64,000 nucleotides of DNA from CBDESM01 sp965242485 (GCA_965242485.1 CBDESM010000003.1:62001-126000), one strand, 5' to 3'. Shown: positions 26,708-35,869, numbered from the stretch's first letter. Made by a program: numbers and translations. Notes: a model not told the origin generated them from the sequence alone.

Positions 26708-26820
26708 GGAGCGTTTAGAGGCTGGGCGTTCTCGGCCGGCGGCTCGCGAACCGCTTGACACTGGGCTCTCTCGGTGGGCGCTCCATGAAGAAGCACCAGC
26801 TCCGGCTGGTGCTTCTTCAT
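26708..26820 (+). ncRNA. Candidate structured small RNA, copy 3
   Basis: A 77-nt copy close to copy 1, then a perfect 16-bp hairpin with loop TCCG (26785-26820) whose sequence differs from that of copies 1 and 2. TACACT lies 6 nt before the first G and TTGCGC 19 nt above it, the same geometry as copy 1. The hairpin also overlaps the stop codon of the convergent DUF3800 gene and can terminate both strands. Confidence 0.5.
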
Positions 26821-27554
26821 TTCTCGGCGGGAATCACCAGAATCCCGTCCGGCCCGTGCCCTCCTACGAGGTGCCCTCGAATGACCTCCCACGCCCGATT
26901 CGCTTGATTGGGATTGAGGAAATGCCGCGCAACCGGGTGAGCTACGAGATCCGCGATCTGCAGGCCGGCGGCGTTCATCGCCTTCTCTGTGAACACGGGC
27001 TTGAGACTTGGACGATCTCCGCGCTCTTCAATAGCCCGATTGACGCGACGAAACGCCTCCCTCAGTCGTCGATCGCTTTGGGATCCCCGGCTCTCCACTA
27101 CGACATGCACCACCTGTGATGAGGTGCTGCCACTAGGACGAGCAAGCACTTCGGAGAGCTGCGCGAGGCCATGCTCGCCCGTGAGTCCGACCAAGTCAAT
27201 CCACTGCGCAAGGCCGGTTGGCATCCGCCGTCTGTCTGCCAACGCGACGACGATGCTCATCTCGATCTCATCGATCAGACGCCCGAGGTCTTCGAGAGAT
27301 TCGTCTTCCGCGCCACCGGGCGGGAAGCGGAACGGCGGCTCGCGTCGGCGGATCTCGTACTCGTGGAGAATGATCTGATCGTGGCCGAAGTGCTTGAACT
27401 TCAGCTCCGAAACACGCGGGAGCACCTCCCGTGCGTAATGCTCTTTCTCAAAGGCGCAGAATGCCAGCCCGAACACGGGGAAGGCCGGATCGATCGCCTC
27501 CGGAGTGTCGGATCCCGTTTCGTCGGCGAAGACGATGAAGTCGCTGTAGCGCAT
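26817..27554 (-). CDS. DUF3800 protein (RNase H-fold, putative nuclease)
   Basis: A 245-residue DUF3800 protein. The family signature is the N-terminal FIVFADETGSDTP (acidic residues of an RNase H-like/DDE fold), HEYEIRRREPPF in the middle and GLQIADLVAHPVARHFLNP near the end. TAGCCT lies 6 nt before the ATG, so it is leaderless. The stop lies inside a perfect hairpin. A paralogue occurs 3.2 kb away on the other strand. Family members often sit with mobile or defence genes; activity is unproven. Confidence 0.8.
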   Translation of the reverse strand: MRYSDFIVFADETGSDTPEAIDPAFPVFGLAFCAFEKEHYAREVLPRVSELKFKHFGHDQIILHEYEIRRREPPFRFPPGGAEDESLEDLGRLIDEIEMSIVVALADRRRMPTGLAQWIDLVGLTGEHGLAQLSEVLARPSGSTSSQVVHVVVESRGSQSDRRLREAFRRVNRAIEERGDRPSLKPVFTEKAMNAAGLQIADLVAHPVARHFLNPNQANRAWEVIRGHLVGGHGPDGILVIPAEK

Positions 27555-27616
27555 CAAGGCAGGCTACAGCGCCTTCGTCGTTGCGCTAGCCTGTGGCGCG
27601 GAATGCGAGGGACGCG

Positions 27617-28864
27617 ATGCACCTGATGTACTTCACCGAACAGCCGATGTCGGCCTACGACGAGGCCGCGGCCGAGGAGGGCGTCACCGCGCTGCTCTTC
27701 TCCAACTCCAACTTCGATCCGGCAGCCGGCTCCGAGCTCTACCGCCAGCGCCTGATCGAGTACCAGCTCGCCGAAGAGGTCGGCGTCGACGGGATCATGC
27801 TCAACGAGCACCACAACGCGCCTTTCTGCATGCAGGCCAAGTGCAACATCTGGGCCTCCGTGCTCGCCGGCGCCACCGAGCGCGTCAAAATCGTCCTGCT
27901 CGGCAACCCGCTCCCGCTCGCGGAGAACCCGATCCGCTTGGCCGAAGAGCTGGCGATGATCGACATGATCTCGCAGGGCCGGCTGGTCTCCGGCTTCGTC
28001 CGCGGCGGCGGCACCGAGCAGCTCGCGACGGGCGTCAACCCCGCCTACAACCGCGAGCGCTTCGAGGAGGCGCACGACCTGATCGTCGAGGCCTGGACCC
28101 GGCCCGGCCCCTTCCGCTGGGAGGGCAAGCACTACCAGCACCGCGTCGTCAACCCGTGGGCGCTGCCGATGCAGCAGCCGCACCCGCGCATCTGGATTCC
28201 CGGCGTGCTCAGCCGCGAAACCGTCGTCTGGGCGGCCAAGCACCGCTACCCCTACATCGCGCTCAATACCACGATCGAAGCGACCAAGCGCATCTGGCAG
28301 AGCTACGACGATGCCGCGCACGAGGTTGGCTACGATCCCGGCCCCGAGAACCGCGGCTACCTGCTCCGCGTCCACTGCGCCGATACGACTGAAAAAGCGC
28401 TGGAGAACGCATCCCAATTCATGTGGATGCAGGGTGAATTCACCGGTCTCGCGCATCCGGTCTGGAGCAACCCCGCCGGCTACGCATCGCCGCGCAACCG
28501 CGAGGCGCTGGTCGAAGTGATGAACGGTCGCCGCCCGCCGCCGCGCGCCGTCGCGTTCAAGGATCAGGTCGAAAACATGCAGATCATCGCAGGCACGCCC
28601 GACGAGTGCATCGCCAAGCTGCGCGTGATTCTCGAGGAAACGCGGCCGGGCATCCTCGCACTGTGGGGCAATGACGGCCGCGTCAGCCACGAAGATACCA
28701 AACGCTGCATCGAGCTGCTCGGTACCGAAGTAATGCCCGTCGTGCGCGAGATCGGCGCAGAACTCGGCCTCGACGGCCCGTTCGATTCGGAGCCGCCAGT
28801 CAGCATCCGCTACGACGAAGCGGCCCAAGCCCGCGTCGCGGCCGGCGCGGCTGCCGGAGCATAA
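27617..28864 (+). CDS. Luciferase-like monooxygenase (LLM class)
   Basis: A 415-residue TIM-barrel flavin monooxygenase of the bacterial luciferase superfamily, using FMN or F420. Visible elements: GVDGIMLNEHHN, AGATERVKIVLLGNPLPL, NPIRLAEELAMIDMISQGR (family active-barrel helix) and GTPDECIAKL near the C-terminus. GAGG lies 6 nt before the ATG. It is followed by a lactonase-like MBL protein and an alpha/beta hydrolase on the same strand, suggesting a small catabolic unit: oxygenation, then ring or ester hydrolysis. Substrate unknown. Confidence 0.85.
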   Translation: MHLMYFTEQPMSAYDEAAAEEGVTALLFSNSNFDPAAGSELYRQRLIEYQLAEEVGVDGIMLNEHHNAPFCMQAKCNIWASVLAGATERVKIVLLGNPLPLAENPIRLAEELAMIDMISQGRLVSGFVRGGGTEQLATGVNPAYNRERFEEAHDLIVEAWTRPGPFRWEGKHYQHRVVNPWALPMQQPHPRIWIPGVLSRETVVWAAKHRYPYIALNTTIEATKRIWQSYDDAAHEVGYDPGPENRGYLLRVHCADTTEKALENASQFMWMQGEFTGLAHPVWSNPAGYASPRNREALVEVMNGRRPPPRAVAFKDQVENMQIIAGTPDECIAKLRVILEETRPGILALWGNDGRVSHEDTKRCIELLGTEVMPVVREIGAELGLDGPFDSEPPVSIRYDEAAQARVAAGAAAGA

Positions 28865-28903
28865 GTACAACATCCCCCAAGGGATGCTAGCGAGGAGGCG
28901 AAG

Positions 28904-29680
28904 ATGGCGACCGTAGACATACTCCTGAACGGCTACTCGTTCGGCACTGATAGCGGCACGCCCGCCTTCTGCGCCGTCATCCTCGTCGAGTCGGAGGGCC
29001 GTCGCATCCTCGTCGATACGGCCCATGTCGGCCGTCGCGTCGCGCTGCAAGAGGCGCTCGCCCAGCGCGGGTTGTCCGCCGGCGACATCGACGTGATCCT
29101 GATGACCCACTCGCATTGGGACCATGTGCAGAACTTCGATGCCTTCCCCGGCGTGCCGATGGCGATCCACCCGTGGGAGCGGAAGTACGCATCGAGTCCG
29201 CACGTCAACGATTGGGCGACGCCGCAATGGACCGGCGCGGCGATCGAAACGCACCCGATGCAGGAAGTCGCCGACGGCGACGAGCTGGCCAAGGGCGTCA
29301 AGGTGATCCACCTGCCCGGCCACTCGCCCGGCAGCATCGGCCTGCTGGTCGAAACCGAAGCCGGCATCGCCGGGCTGACCGGCGATGCGATGCATACCGC
29401 AGCCGTCGGCGTCGCCGGCCGCAGCCCGCTCGTTTTCTACAGCGAGTCGCAGGCCGCCGAGTCAATCGCCCGCGTGATGAGCGAATCCGACCTGCTCTAC
29501 CCCGGCCACGACCGCCCGTTCCGTATGGTCGACGGCTCTCCAGAGTACATCGAAGAGTACAAGCTCACGCTCAGCGGCGTGCAGCCCGGCATGCCCGGCC
29601 TCGCCTTCGCCGAACCGCCCAAGGAGATGCCGCCCACATGGGTCATGCCCGGCATCGAGGAACAGCCCAAGTTCAACTGA
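28904..29680 (+). CDS. MBL-fold hydrolase, N-acyl homoserine lactonase-like
   Basis: A 258-residue metallo-beta-lactamase-fold enzyme. The dinuclear metal motif HSHWDH is at 69-74, HLPGHSPGS supplies the next His, GDA the bridging Asp and YPGHD the last His, the pattern of AHL lactonases. GAGGAGG lies 5 nt before the ATG. It may open a lactone made by the upstream monooxygenase; quorum quenching is possible but unsupported here. Confidence 0.85.
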   Translation: MATVDILLNGYSFGTDSGTPAFCAVILVESEGRRILVDTAHVGRRVALQEALAQRGLSAGDIDVILMTHSHWDHVQNFDAFPGVPMAIHPWERKYASSPHVNDWATPQWTGAAIETHPMQEVADGDELAKGVKVIHLPGHSPGSIGLLVETEAGIAGLTGDAMHTAAVGVAGRSPLVFYSESQAAESIARVMSESDLLYPGHDRPFRMVDGSPEYIEEYKLTLSGVQPGMPGLAFAEPPKEMPPTWVMPGIEEQPKFN

Positions 29681-29693
29681 GCATCACGTCGCG

Positions 29694-30614
29694 ATGCTCG
29701 CCAACTCCCGAGTCGCTCTGATCGGTGGCCGTCGAGTCGCATACGAAACGCAAGGCGACCCCGATGGCGCACCGCTGCTCGTCCTCCGCGGTGCATGGGG
29801 CGGCCCGGCCAGCACCCTCTGGCCCGGCCCCAGATTGCGCTGGCGGGCGGCGCTGGACGGCATTCGCCTGATCCTCTACGACCGTCGCAACAGCGGCGGT
29901 TCAGCTTATAGCGATGAGCCGATCGGCCTGACTGATTTGGCCCAAGACGCCATCGATCTGCTGGATTATCTTCATATCTCCACGACGAGCATCGTCGCGA
30001 CCAGCGCCGGCGGCCCCATCGCCCTCCGCATCGCACTGGATCATCCCGCCCGCGTCGAACGCTTGGCACTGCTTTCAACCGGCGCAGCCCTGATGCACCC
30101 CGATCCGCCATTCCTGCAGAAACCATATTCCGCCTTCGTGGAAGATCGCCTCGCAACTGTCTGCCAACGCTTAGCGATGCTCGATATCGCCGCGACCGAA
30201 AGCCCTGCAGCCGCAGTAGCCATCACCGAATCAGAGTGGCGCAACCCGCCAGCCCCGCCGTCGCCGGACCCCGAATCCGACCAATACCGAGCCAACCGAG
30301 CCGCAGCCTTGACCAAACTGTCCGGCAACGAGTTAACCCGCCTAGCCGCCGGCGCAATGAGAAACATGCAAGCCCAAGCCCATCAAGATCTCACCACCGA
30401 GCTGCGCAACCTCAAGCGCCCCGCCTGGATCATCCACGCCCAAGACGACACCACAGTCCCCCACGAATACGCCCAAGCCCTCTCCACTGCAATCCCCCAA
30501 GCCAAATTCACCACGCTCCCAAGCGCCGCCCACGCCCTCATAGACACCCCCGAAATCCAACAAGCCCTAGCCCGCTGGATTCTGGCCGCGAGCACCGCCC
30601 CATCAAGCAGATAA
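29694..30614 (+). CDS. Alpha/beta hydrolase
   Basis: A 306-residue alpha/beta hydrolase of the proline-iminopeptidase/haloperoxidase type. The oxyanion segment is LRGAWGGPAS, DRRNSGGS follows, the nucleophile Ser104 sits in ATSAGGP, the acid Asp in HAQDDTTVP and the His in AAHALID. It starts 13 nt after the MBL gene, no ribosome site seen, so it is probably read through from it. GC falls towards the 3' end. A hairpin follows the stop. Confidence 0.8.
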   Translation: MLANSRVALIGGRRVAYETQGDPDGAPLLVLRGAWGGPASTLWPGPRLRWRAALDGIRLILYDRRNSGGSAYSDEPIGLTDLAQDAIDLLDYLHISTTSIVATSAGGPIALRIALDHPARVERLALLSTGAALMHPDPPFLQKPYSAFVEDRLATVCQRLAMLDIAATESPAAAVAITESEWRNPPAPPSPDPESDQYRANRAAALTKLSGNELTRLAAGAMRNMQAQAHQDLTTELRNLKRPAWIIHAQDDTTVPHEYAQALSTAIPQAKFTTLPSAAHALIDTPEIQQALARWILAASTAPSSR

Positions 30615-30619
30615 CGAGA

Positions 30620-30670
30620 AGCCCCGGCAATGCCGGGGCTCTCGCGGCTGGCGTCAGTCCGCCTGCCTCA
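30620..30670. repeat. Left direct repeat flanking a DUF3800 gene
   Basis: A perfect hairpin (AGCCCCGGC / GCCGGGGCT) followed by TCGCGGCTGGCG and CCGCCTGCCTC. The same order occurs at 31488-31537 after the DUF3800 gene, about 80 percent identical. The hairpin also acts as a likely terminator for the alpha/beta hydrolase. Confidence 0.6.
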
Positions 30671-30729
30671 AGGACAGCGTACACCAGTTCCGCTTGCGCG
30701 TCGCAATGCTCGGCACTAGAGTCGCACAA

Positions 30730-31467
30730 ATGTCGCAGCCAACACACTTCGCCTTCGCGGATGAAAGCGGCGACGCCGGGATGGATCGGATCGATCTTGG
30801 ATTCCCGGTACTCTCATTCGCGACTTGCCTGTTTGCCGTGAATGTCTACCAAGAAACCGTGGTCCCGGCTGTACATGACCTGAAGATGCGCTACTTCGGC
30901 GACACGACGGTCATCCTGCACGAACGCGAGATCCGGCGCGCTCGAGGCCCATTCACGTTCATGGGCGGCAGGCAGGTCCGTCAAGCCTTTGAACAAGACC
31001 TCATCGACTTGGTCGAAACCCTGCCGTTCGTGATCATCGCATCCGTCGTACACAAAGTGCGGCTCCAAGAGCACTACCCGCGACCGGACGACCCGTACTC
31101 GCTCTGCCTCCGCTTCGTGTTCGAGCGGATGCGGATGTTCCTCGACGCGGCAAGCGGACCGGAGACGCCGGCGCATCTCATTGCGGAGAGCAGGACGCTG
31201 ACAGCAGATCGCAGGCTCTGGGGAGCGTTCGACAGATTTCGGCGCGGCGACTACATGGGACAACCGCTGCGCAATGTACAGCTGGAATTCGCGCCGAAGA
31301 GCGCAGGCCATGTCGGGCTCGAGATCGCCGATTTGATCGCCAATCCGATCGCCCGCCATGTCCTTCGCCGCCAAGCCGGGCTGATCCCGTTCAGCGCGAT
31401 CGAGCCGAAGTTGCGAAGAAGTCCGCAGGGCGTTACCGCAGGCTGGGGACTGAAGGTGTTCCCGTAA
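30730..31467 (+). CDS. DUF3800 protein (RNase H-fold, putative nuclease)
   Basis: A 245-residue DUF3800 protein: FAFADESGDAGMD at the start, ILHEREIRRARGPF in the middle, LIAESRTLTADRRLW and GLEIADLIANPIARHVL near the end. TAGAGT lies 7 nt before the ATG, giving a leaderless start. The gene sits between two direct repeats with hairpins, which suggests a mobile cassette. It is only a distant paralogue of the 26.8-kb copy. Confidence 0.8.
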   Translation: MSQPTHFAFADESGDAGMDRIDLGFPVLSFATCLFAVNVYQETVVPAVHDLKMRYFGDTTVILHEREIRRARGPFTFMGGRQVRQAFEQDLIDLVETLPFVIIASVVHKVRLQEHYPRPDDPYSLCLRFVFERMRMFLDAASGPETPAHLIAESRTLTADRRLWGAFDRFRRGDYMGQPLRNVQLEFAPKSAGHVGLEIADLIANPIARHVLRRQAGLIPFSAIEPKLRRSPQGVTAGWGLKVFP

Positions 31468-31487
31468 CGCTCGGCGCGGATACGACG

Positions 31488-31537
31488 AGCCCCGGCAGTG
31501 CCGGGGCTGTCGCGACTGGCGAAATGCCGCCTGTCTC
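31488..31537. repeat. Right direct repeat flanking a DUF3800 gene
   Basis: Second copy of the hairpin-plus-tail repeat: AGCCCCGGC / GCCGGGGCT with loop AGT, then TCGCGACTGGCG and CCGCCTGTCTC. It begins 20 nt after the DUF3800 stop and may terminate that transcript. Confidence 0.6.
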
Positions 31538-31592
31538 GCCGTAAGGATACGCGGTCAAGCACGACTTTGCAAATCGCCAAGACCCGTCGTCC

Positions 31593-32372
31593 TCAGCCCA
31601 AGTGCTCGGTGATCAGGGCGGCTAGGGCTTGGGGTTGCTCGGCTTCGGCTAGGTGGCCGGCGGCTTCGAGCTCGGCCAGTCGGGCGTTGGCCAGGCCTTG
31701 GGCGTATTGCTCGGCGCAGATTGCGGGGACGACCGTGTCCTCGGCGGGATGCACCACCAGCGCGGGGATTTTGATGCTGGCCAGCAGCTGCGGGAGGGAC
31801 TGGCTGTAGAGGAATGGCTTCCAGGCCACCCTTGCTGTCATCTCGCGGTTCGCGTCCCACGCGATCAGCTGCTCCGTATCGGGCGCTTCGCCGTAGACCG
31901 CTTGGAAGTTGGCCGGGTCGGCGAAGCAGCTGCGCACGTAGTCTTCGTGCGCCTCCAAGAACTGGTCGCGGATTTCGCCGTCCTCGGGTTGCAGGCCCAT
32001 CGCGCCGACCAGCGCGAGGCCGCTGAAGCGCGATTGCCCGGCCGCGGCCATCTCCGCCGCGACGAAGCCGCCGAAACCGAGCCCGACCAGCGCGCACTCG
32101 CCGACGTCCAAGGCATCGAGCAGCAGCGACATCACCGTCGAGATGTCGCGCACCGAGCGCATCCATTCGCCCCGCTCGGTGCCGTCCCAGCCCGGCAGGG
32201 TCGGCGCGATCACGTCGCGCGACGCAGCCAGTGCGTCGTGGAAGGGCAGCCAGCCGGGCGAGCCCGTCTCGTGGCCGAGCACCAGCAGCGCCGGGCCCGC
32301 GCCGCCGCGCAGCACGCGGATCGGCAGCCCCGCGACCTCGACCGACGACTCTGCATGCGCCGCTTCGCTCAT
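31593..32372 (-). CDS. Alpha/beta hydrolase-fold protein lacking the nucleophile Ser
   Basis: A 259-residue alpha/beta hydrolase fold. Oxyanion region LGHETGSPGWLPF, acid HPAEDTVVP and base AAGHLAE are present, but the nucleophile elbow reads VGLGFGGF, with Gly99 (codon GGT) where Ser is expected. A one-base change from AGT would explain it. It is therefore either an inactive or ligand-binding homologue, or uses another chemistry. The ATG at 32372 is chosen because it gives the conserved N-terminus; no clear ribosome site. Confidence 0.75.
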   Translation of the reverse strand: MSEAAHAESSVEVAGLPIRVLRGGAGPALLVLGHETGSPGWLPFHDALAASRDVIAPTLPGWDGTERGEWMRSVRDISTVMSLLLDALDVGECALVGLGFGGFVAAEMAAAGQSRFSGLALVGAMGLQPEDGEIRDQFLEAHEDYVRSCFADPANFQAVYGEAPDTEQLIAWDANREMTARVAWKPFLYSQSLPQLLASIKIPALVVHPAEDTVVPAICAEQYAQGLANARLAELEAAGHLAEAEQPQALAALITEHLG

Positions 32373-32521
32373 ATCGGCCTCCCCCGACGGCGCATGCGAT
32401 CCGCGCCGCGCCGCCGGCGGCAATGCTAGGGGGCGGGTGCCGGCAAGGGGGCCGCGCGGCGCCCTGATACCCTCGCGCCATTCCGATTACCCAGATGGTT
32501 GCGGGCAGAGGGAGGCGCAGG

Positions 32522-35080
32522 ATGGCTCGAACAGCGGCGGAATCGGCGGCGGGCCTGAACGTGTTGACTCAGACCGAGGCGGTCGAACGCGCCGCCCTCG
32601 TCTCCAACGCCGCCTACGAACTCGCGCTCGACCTGGCCGCCGGCTCGCCCGACTACCGCGGCGACTGCACGATCAGCTTCGACCATGCCGCGCCCTCGCT
32701 CGGCACCTTCCTCGATTTCACGACCGCCGAGGTGCTCTCGCTCGAGATCAACGGCGTCGAGGCCGAGCCGCAGCTGGAGAACAACCGCCTGCTGCTCGAC
32801 GGCGCGATGCTGGCGCCGCGAAACGTCGTCCGAGTCGCCTACCGCAACGAGTACGACCACATTGGCGCCGGGCTGCACCAGTTCACCGACCCGGAGGACG
32901 GCGCCGAGTACCTCTACACCCACTTCGAGCCCTACGACGCGCACCGGCTGCTGCCCTGCTTCGACCAGCCCGACCTCAAGGCCTCGCTCCGCCTCCAAGC
33001 GACCGCGCCGGCCGAGTGGCAGGTCGTCGCCAACTACCCGGCCGAATCGTCGGAACCGCAGGACGACGGGCGCACCCGCCATTCCTTCGCCGAGACGCCG
33101 CGCATCAGCACCTACCTGCTCGCGCTCGTCGCCGGGCCCTACGTCCGCTTCGACGATCAGTGGGAGGACGTCGCGCTCGGCGTGCTCTGCCGCGGCTCGA
33201 TCGCGCCCCACTTCGACGCCGACGAGTTCTTCGAGGTGACCCGGCAGGGACTCAGCTTCTTCAGCGACTTCTTCGACTTCCGCTACCCGTTCGACAAGTA
33301 CGACCAGGTCTTCGTGCCCGAGTTCAACATGGGCGCGATGGAGAACGTGGGCTGCATCACCTTCTCGGAGCGGATGATCTTCCGCGACCCGCCGACCGAG
33401 ATCCAGCGCCTCAACCGGGCCGAAGTCGTGCTGCACGAGATGGCCCACATGTGGTTCGGCGACCTCGTCACGATGCAGTGGTGGAACGACCTCTGGCTCA
33501 ACGAATCGTTCGCCACCTACATGGCCTACTTGGCGATGGAGCAGGCCACCCGCTGGTCCGATTCGGCTTGGTCCGCGTTCCACTCGCGCATGAAGGCCTG
33601 GGCCTACCAGCAGGACCAGCTGCCCACCACGCATCCGATCGCCGGCGACGTGCCCGACACCGACGCGACCTTCCTCAACTTCGACGGGATCACCTACGGC
33701 AAGGGCGCGGCGGTGCTCAAGCAGCTCGTCGCCGCCATCGGCCGCGACGGCTTCCGCGACGGGATGCGCGACTACTTCCGCACCCACGCCTGGGGCAACA
33801 CCACGCTGGCCGACTTCATCGCCGCGCTCGAACGCGGCTCCGGCCGCGACCTGCAGGAATGGTCCCGGGCCTGGCTCGAAACCGAGGGCCTGAACACGCT
33901 CGCGCCCGACTGGAGCACCGCGCAGGGCGAGGTCAACTCCTTCACCATTCGCCAGGCCGCGCCCGCCGATCACCCGCGCCTGCGCCCGCACCGCACCGAG
34001 ATCGCGATCTACGACGCCGGCGACGACGGCCCCGTCCTCCGCGACGCCGTGCCGGTGGACCTCGATGGCGCGGAGACCGTCGTCGAGAACCTGATCGGCG
34101 CGTCCGCGCCGGCGGCGGTGTTCCCCAATCACGGCGACCACGCCTTCGCCAAGATCGCCCTCGATTTCCGCTCTCTCGCGTTCGTGCGCGAACAGATCGA
34201 CCGGTTCCAAACGCCGTTCGAGCGCCTGCTTTTCTGGCACACCCTCTGGGACATGGTCCGCGACCAGCACTTCGCCGCCGGCCAGTTCGTCTCTCTCGCA
34301 GCCGACAAACTCGCCGGTGAACACACGCTCGAAATCACGCAGAACGTCGCCGGCAACGCGCTCTACGCCGTCGGGCGCTACATCCCGGAGCAGTACCGGC
34401 TCCAACACGCCAACCAGATCTTCGACCTCGCTTGGAACGGCCTCTCCGCCGCCGCCGAGCAGGATTTCCGCATCGTCTGGGCCCGCGTCCTGATCGGGGC
34501 GGCGCAGGACCCGGAACACGTCGGCCGGCTCGTCGCCGCGCTCGACGGCGGCGTCCACGGCTTCGAGTTCGACCAGGACATGCGCTGGAGTCTCGTCACC
34601 AAGGCCGTCGCCTACGACCTGCCAGGCGCGTTCGACCTGCTCGATCCCGAGATCGCGCGCGACCCCTCCGACCGCGGCACCCGCGCGGCCGAGACCGTCC
34701 GCGTCACCCGCGCCGACGCCGAGGTCAAGGCCGAGGCCTGGCGCGGCTTCCGCGAGGACGAGGAGGCGTCGCTGCACATCCTCAGCTCGCGAATGCACGG
34801 CTTCTGGTGGAAGCCGCAGGAGGCGCTGCTCGCGCCTTACATCGACCGCTTCTTCGACGAAATCCGCGACGTCTTCGCCGAGCGCGACAAGGAGTTCGCC
34901 TCCCGCTTCTTCGGCGCGCTCTACCCCGGCCACGTCATCACGGACGATCTCGTGCAGCGCTCGCGGGCGCTGCTCGACTCGCTCGAGCCGGACGACGTGC
35001 TGCTGGGCCGGCCGCTGCGGGAGGCGCTGGACGAACTTGAGCGGGCCCGCGCCTGCCGCGGGTTCACACGCGACGGCTGA
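32522..35080 (+). CDS. pepN: Aminopeptidase N (M1 zinc metallopeptidase)
   Basis: An 852-residue cytosolic M1 aminopeptidase. The exopeptidase motif GAMEN is near residue 272, the zinc motif HEMAH with following WFGD near 306, and the third ligand Glu in LWLNES. N-terminal FEPYDAHRLLPCFDQPDLKA (abbreviated to FDQPDLKA) is also diagnostic. The long C-terminal ERAP1_C-like domain matches the actinobacterial PepN type. GGGAGG precedes the ATG by 6 nt. MOSC and SCO1664-like genes follow within 5 nt each, so they are probably cotranscribed. Confidence 0.92.
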   Translation: MARTAAESAAGLNVLTQTEAVERAALVSNAAYELALDLAAGSPDYRGDCTISFDHAAPSLGTFLDFTTAEVLSLEINGVEAEPQLENNRLLLDGAMLAPRNVVRVAYRNEYDHIGAGLHQFTDPEDGAEYLYTHFEPYDAHRLLPCFDQPDLKASLRLQATAPAEWQVVANYPAESSEPQDDGRTRHSFAETPRISTYLLALVAGPYVRFDDQWEDVALGVLCRGSIAPHFDADEFFEVTRQGLSFFSDFFDFRYPFDKYDQVFVPEFNMGAMENVGCITFSERMIFRDPPTEIQRLNRAEVVLHEMAHMWFGDLVTMQWWNDLWLNESFATYMAYLAMEQATRWSDSAWSAFHSRMKAWAYQQDQLPTTHPIAGDVPDTDATFLNFDGITYGKGAAVLKQLVAAIGRDGFRDGMRDYFRTHAWGNTTLADFIAALERGSGRDLQEWSRAWLETEGLNTLAPDWSTAQGEVNSFTIRQAAPADHPRLRPHRTEIAIYDAGDDGPVLRDAVPVDLDGAETVVENLIGASAPAAVFPNHGDHAFAKIALDFRSLAFVREQIDRFQTPFERLLFWHTLWDMVRDQHFAAGQFVSLAADKLAGEHTLEITQNVAGNALYAVGRYIPEQYRLQHANQIFDLAWNGLSAAAEQDFRIVWARVLIGAAQDPEHVGRLVAALDGGVHGFEFDQDMRWSLVTKAVAYDLPGAFDLLDPEIARDPSDRGTRAAETVRVTRADAEVKAEAWRGFREDEEASLHILSSRMHGFWWKPQEALLAPYIDRFFDEIRDVFAERDKEFASRFFGALYPGHVITDDLVQRSRALLDSLEPDDVLLGRPLREALDELERARACRGFTRDG

Positions 35081-35083
35081 CCG

Positions 35084-35869
35084 ATGCCCGCCCTGCCGTC
35101 GGTCGAGGCCTGTTACCTCTACCCCGTCAAGGGCATGACCGCGCATCGGGCCGACGCGCTCCGGCTCGCGCCCGGCTGCAGCGCCGAGGGCGACCGCGCC
35201 TTCGTTTTCGCCTTCGCCGACGCGGAGCGGCGCGGGCCGATCGGCTGGGTCTCCAAGCGCCAATCTGTGACCCTGCTCAACACGCCGGAGCTCGCCCGCA
35301 TCGCCGCCTCATTCGACGGCGAACGCGGCCGGATCGAGATCGCGGCCGAGGGCGAGACCCGCTCCGCCACCGTGGACAGCCCAAGCGAGCGCGAGGCACT
35401 CGCCGCCTGGTTCGCGGACATCGTCCGCGCGCTCGACGACAACCCCCTCGCAGGCCACCCGGAGCGCGAACCGCTGGAGCTGCTCGGCGACGGCGCGAGC
35501 CGCTTCACCGACCGCGGGCCGACCCAGATCTCGCTCGCCTCCAACGCCAGCCTCACCGATCTCTCGGCCCGCGCCGGCGGCGAGGTGGACATGCGCCGCT
35601 TCCGCCTCAACCTCGCGCTCGAGGGCGCCGCGGCTTGGGACGAGTTCAGCTGGGTCGGGCGCCGCCTCCGGCTCGGCGAGGCGACCGTCGAGGTCAGCGC
35701 CCGGCTCCAGCGCTGCGGCGCGATCAACGCCGACCCGCAAGGCGGCGGGCGCGATATGGACCTGATGCGCCAGCTGCTCGACCACTACCAGCACCTCGAT
35801 TTCGGCGTCGAAGCCAACGTCGTCGCGGGCGGCATCGTCCGGCCGGGCGACCCGGTCCTCCCGCTCTAG
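35084..35869 (+). CDS. MOSC domain protein
   Basis: A 261-residue MOSC protein with the N-terminal beta-barrel (VEACYLYPVKGMTAHRAD, short: YPVKGM), GDRAFVFA, and the C-terminal MOSC core FRLNLALEG...RLRLGEATVEV, LQRCGAINADP, where the Cys (about residue 208) is the conserved sulfur/moly-cofactor site. Related proteins handle activated sulfur or N-hydroxylated substrates as Mo enzymes. It follows pepN by 3 nt. Confidence 0.85.
   Translation: MPALPSVEACYLYPVKGMTAHRADALRLAPGCSAEGDRAFVFAFADAERRGPIGWVSKRQSVTLLNTPELARIAASFDGERGRIEIAAEGETRSATVDSPSEREALAAWFADIVRALDDNPLAGHPEREPLELLGDGASRFTDRGPTQISLASNASLTDLSARAGGEVDMRRFRLNLALEGAAAWDEFSWVGRRLRLGEATVEVSARLQRCGAINADPQGGGRDMDLMRQLLDHYQHLDFGVEANVVAGGIVRPGDPVLPL

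Noticed and set aside
26222..26820. CRISPR array or integron attC sites
   Set aside because: Three copies at uneven spacing, repeat length over 70 nt, no uniform spacers, no cas or integrase genes and no attC consensus ends.
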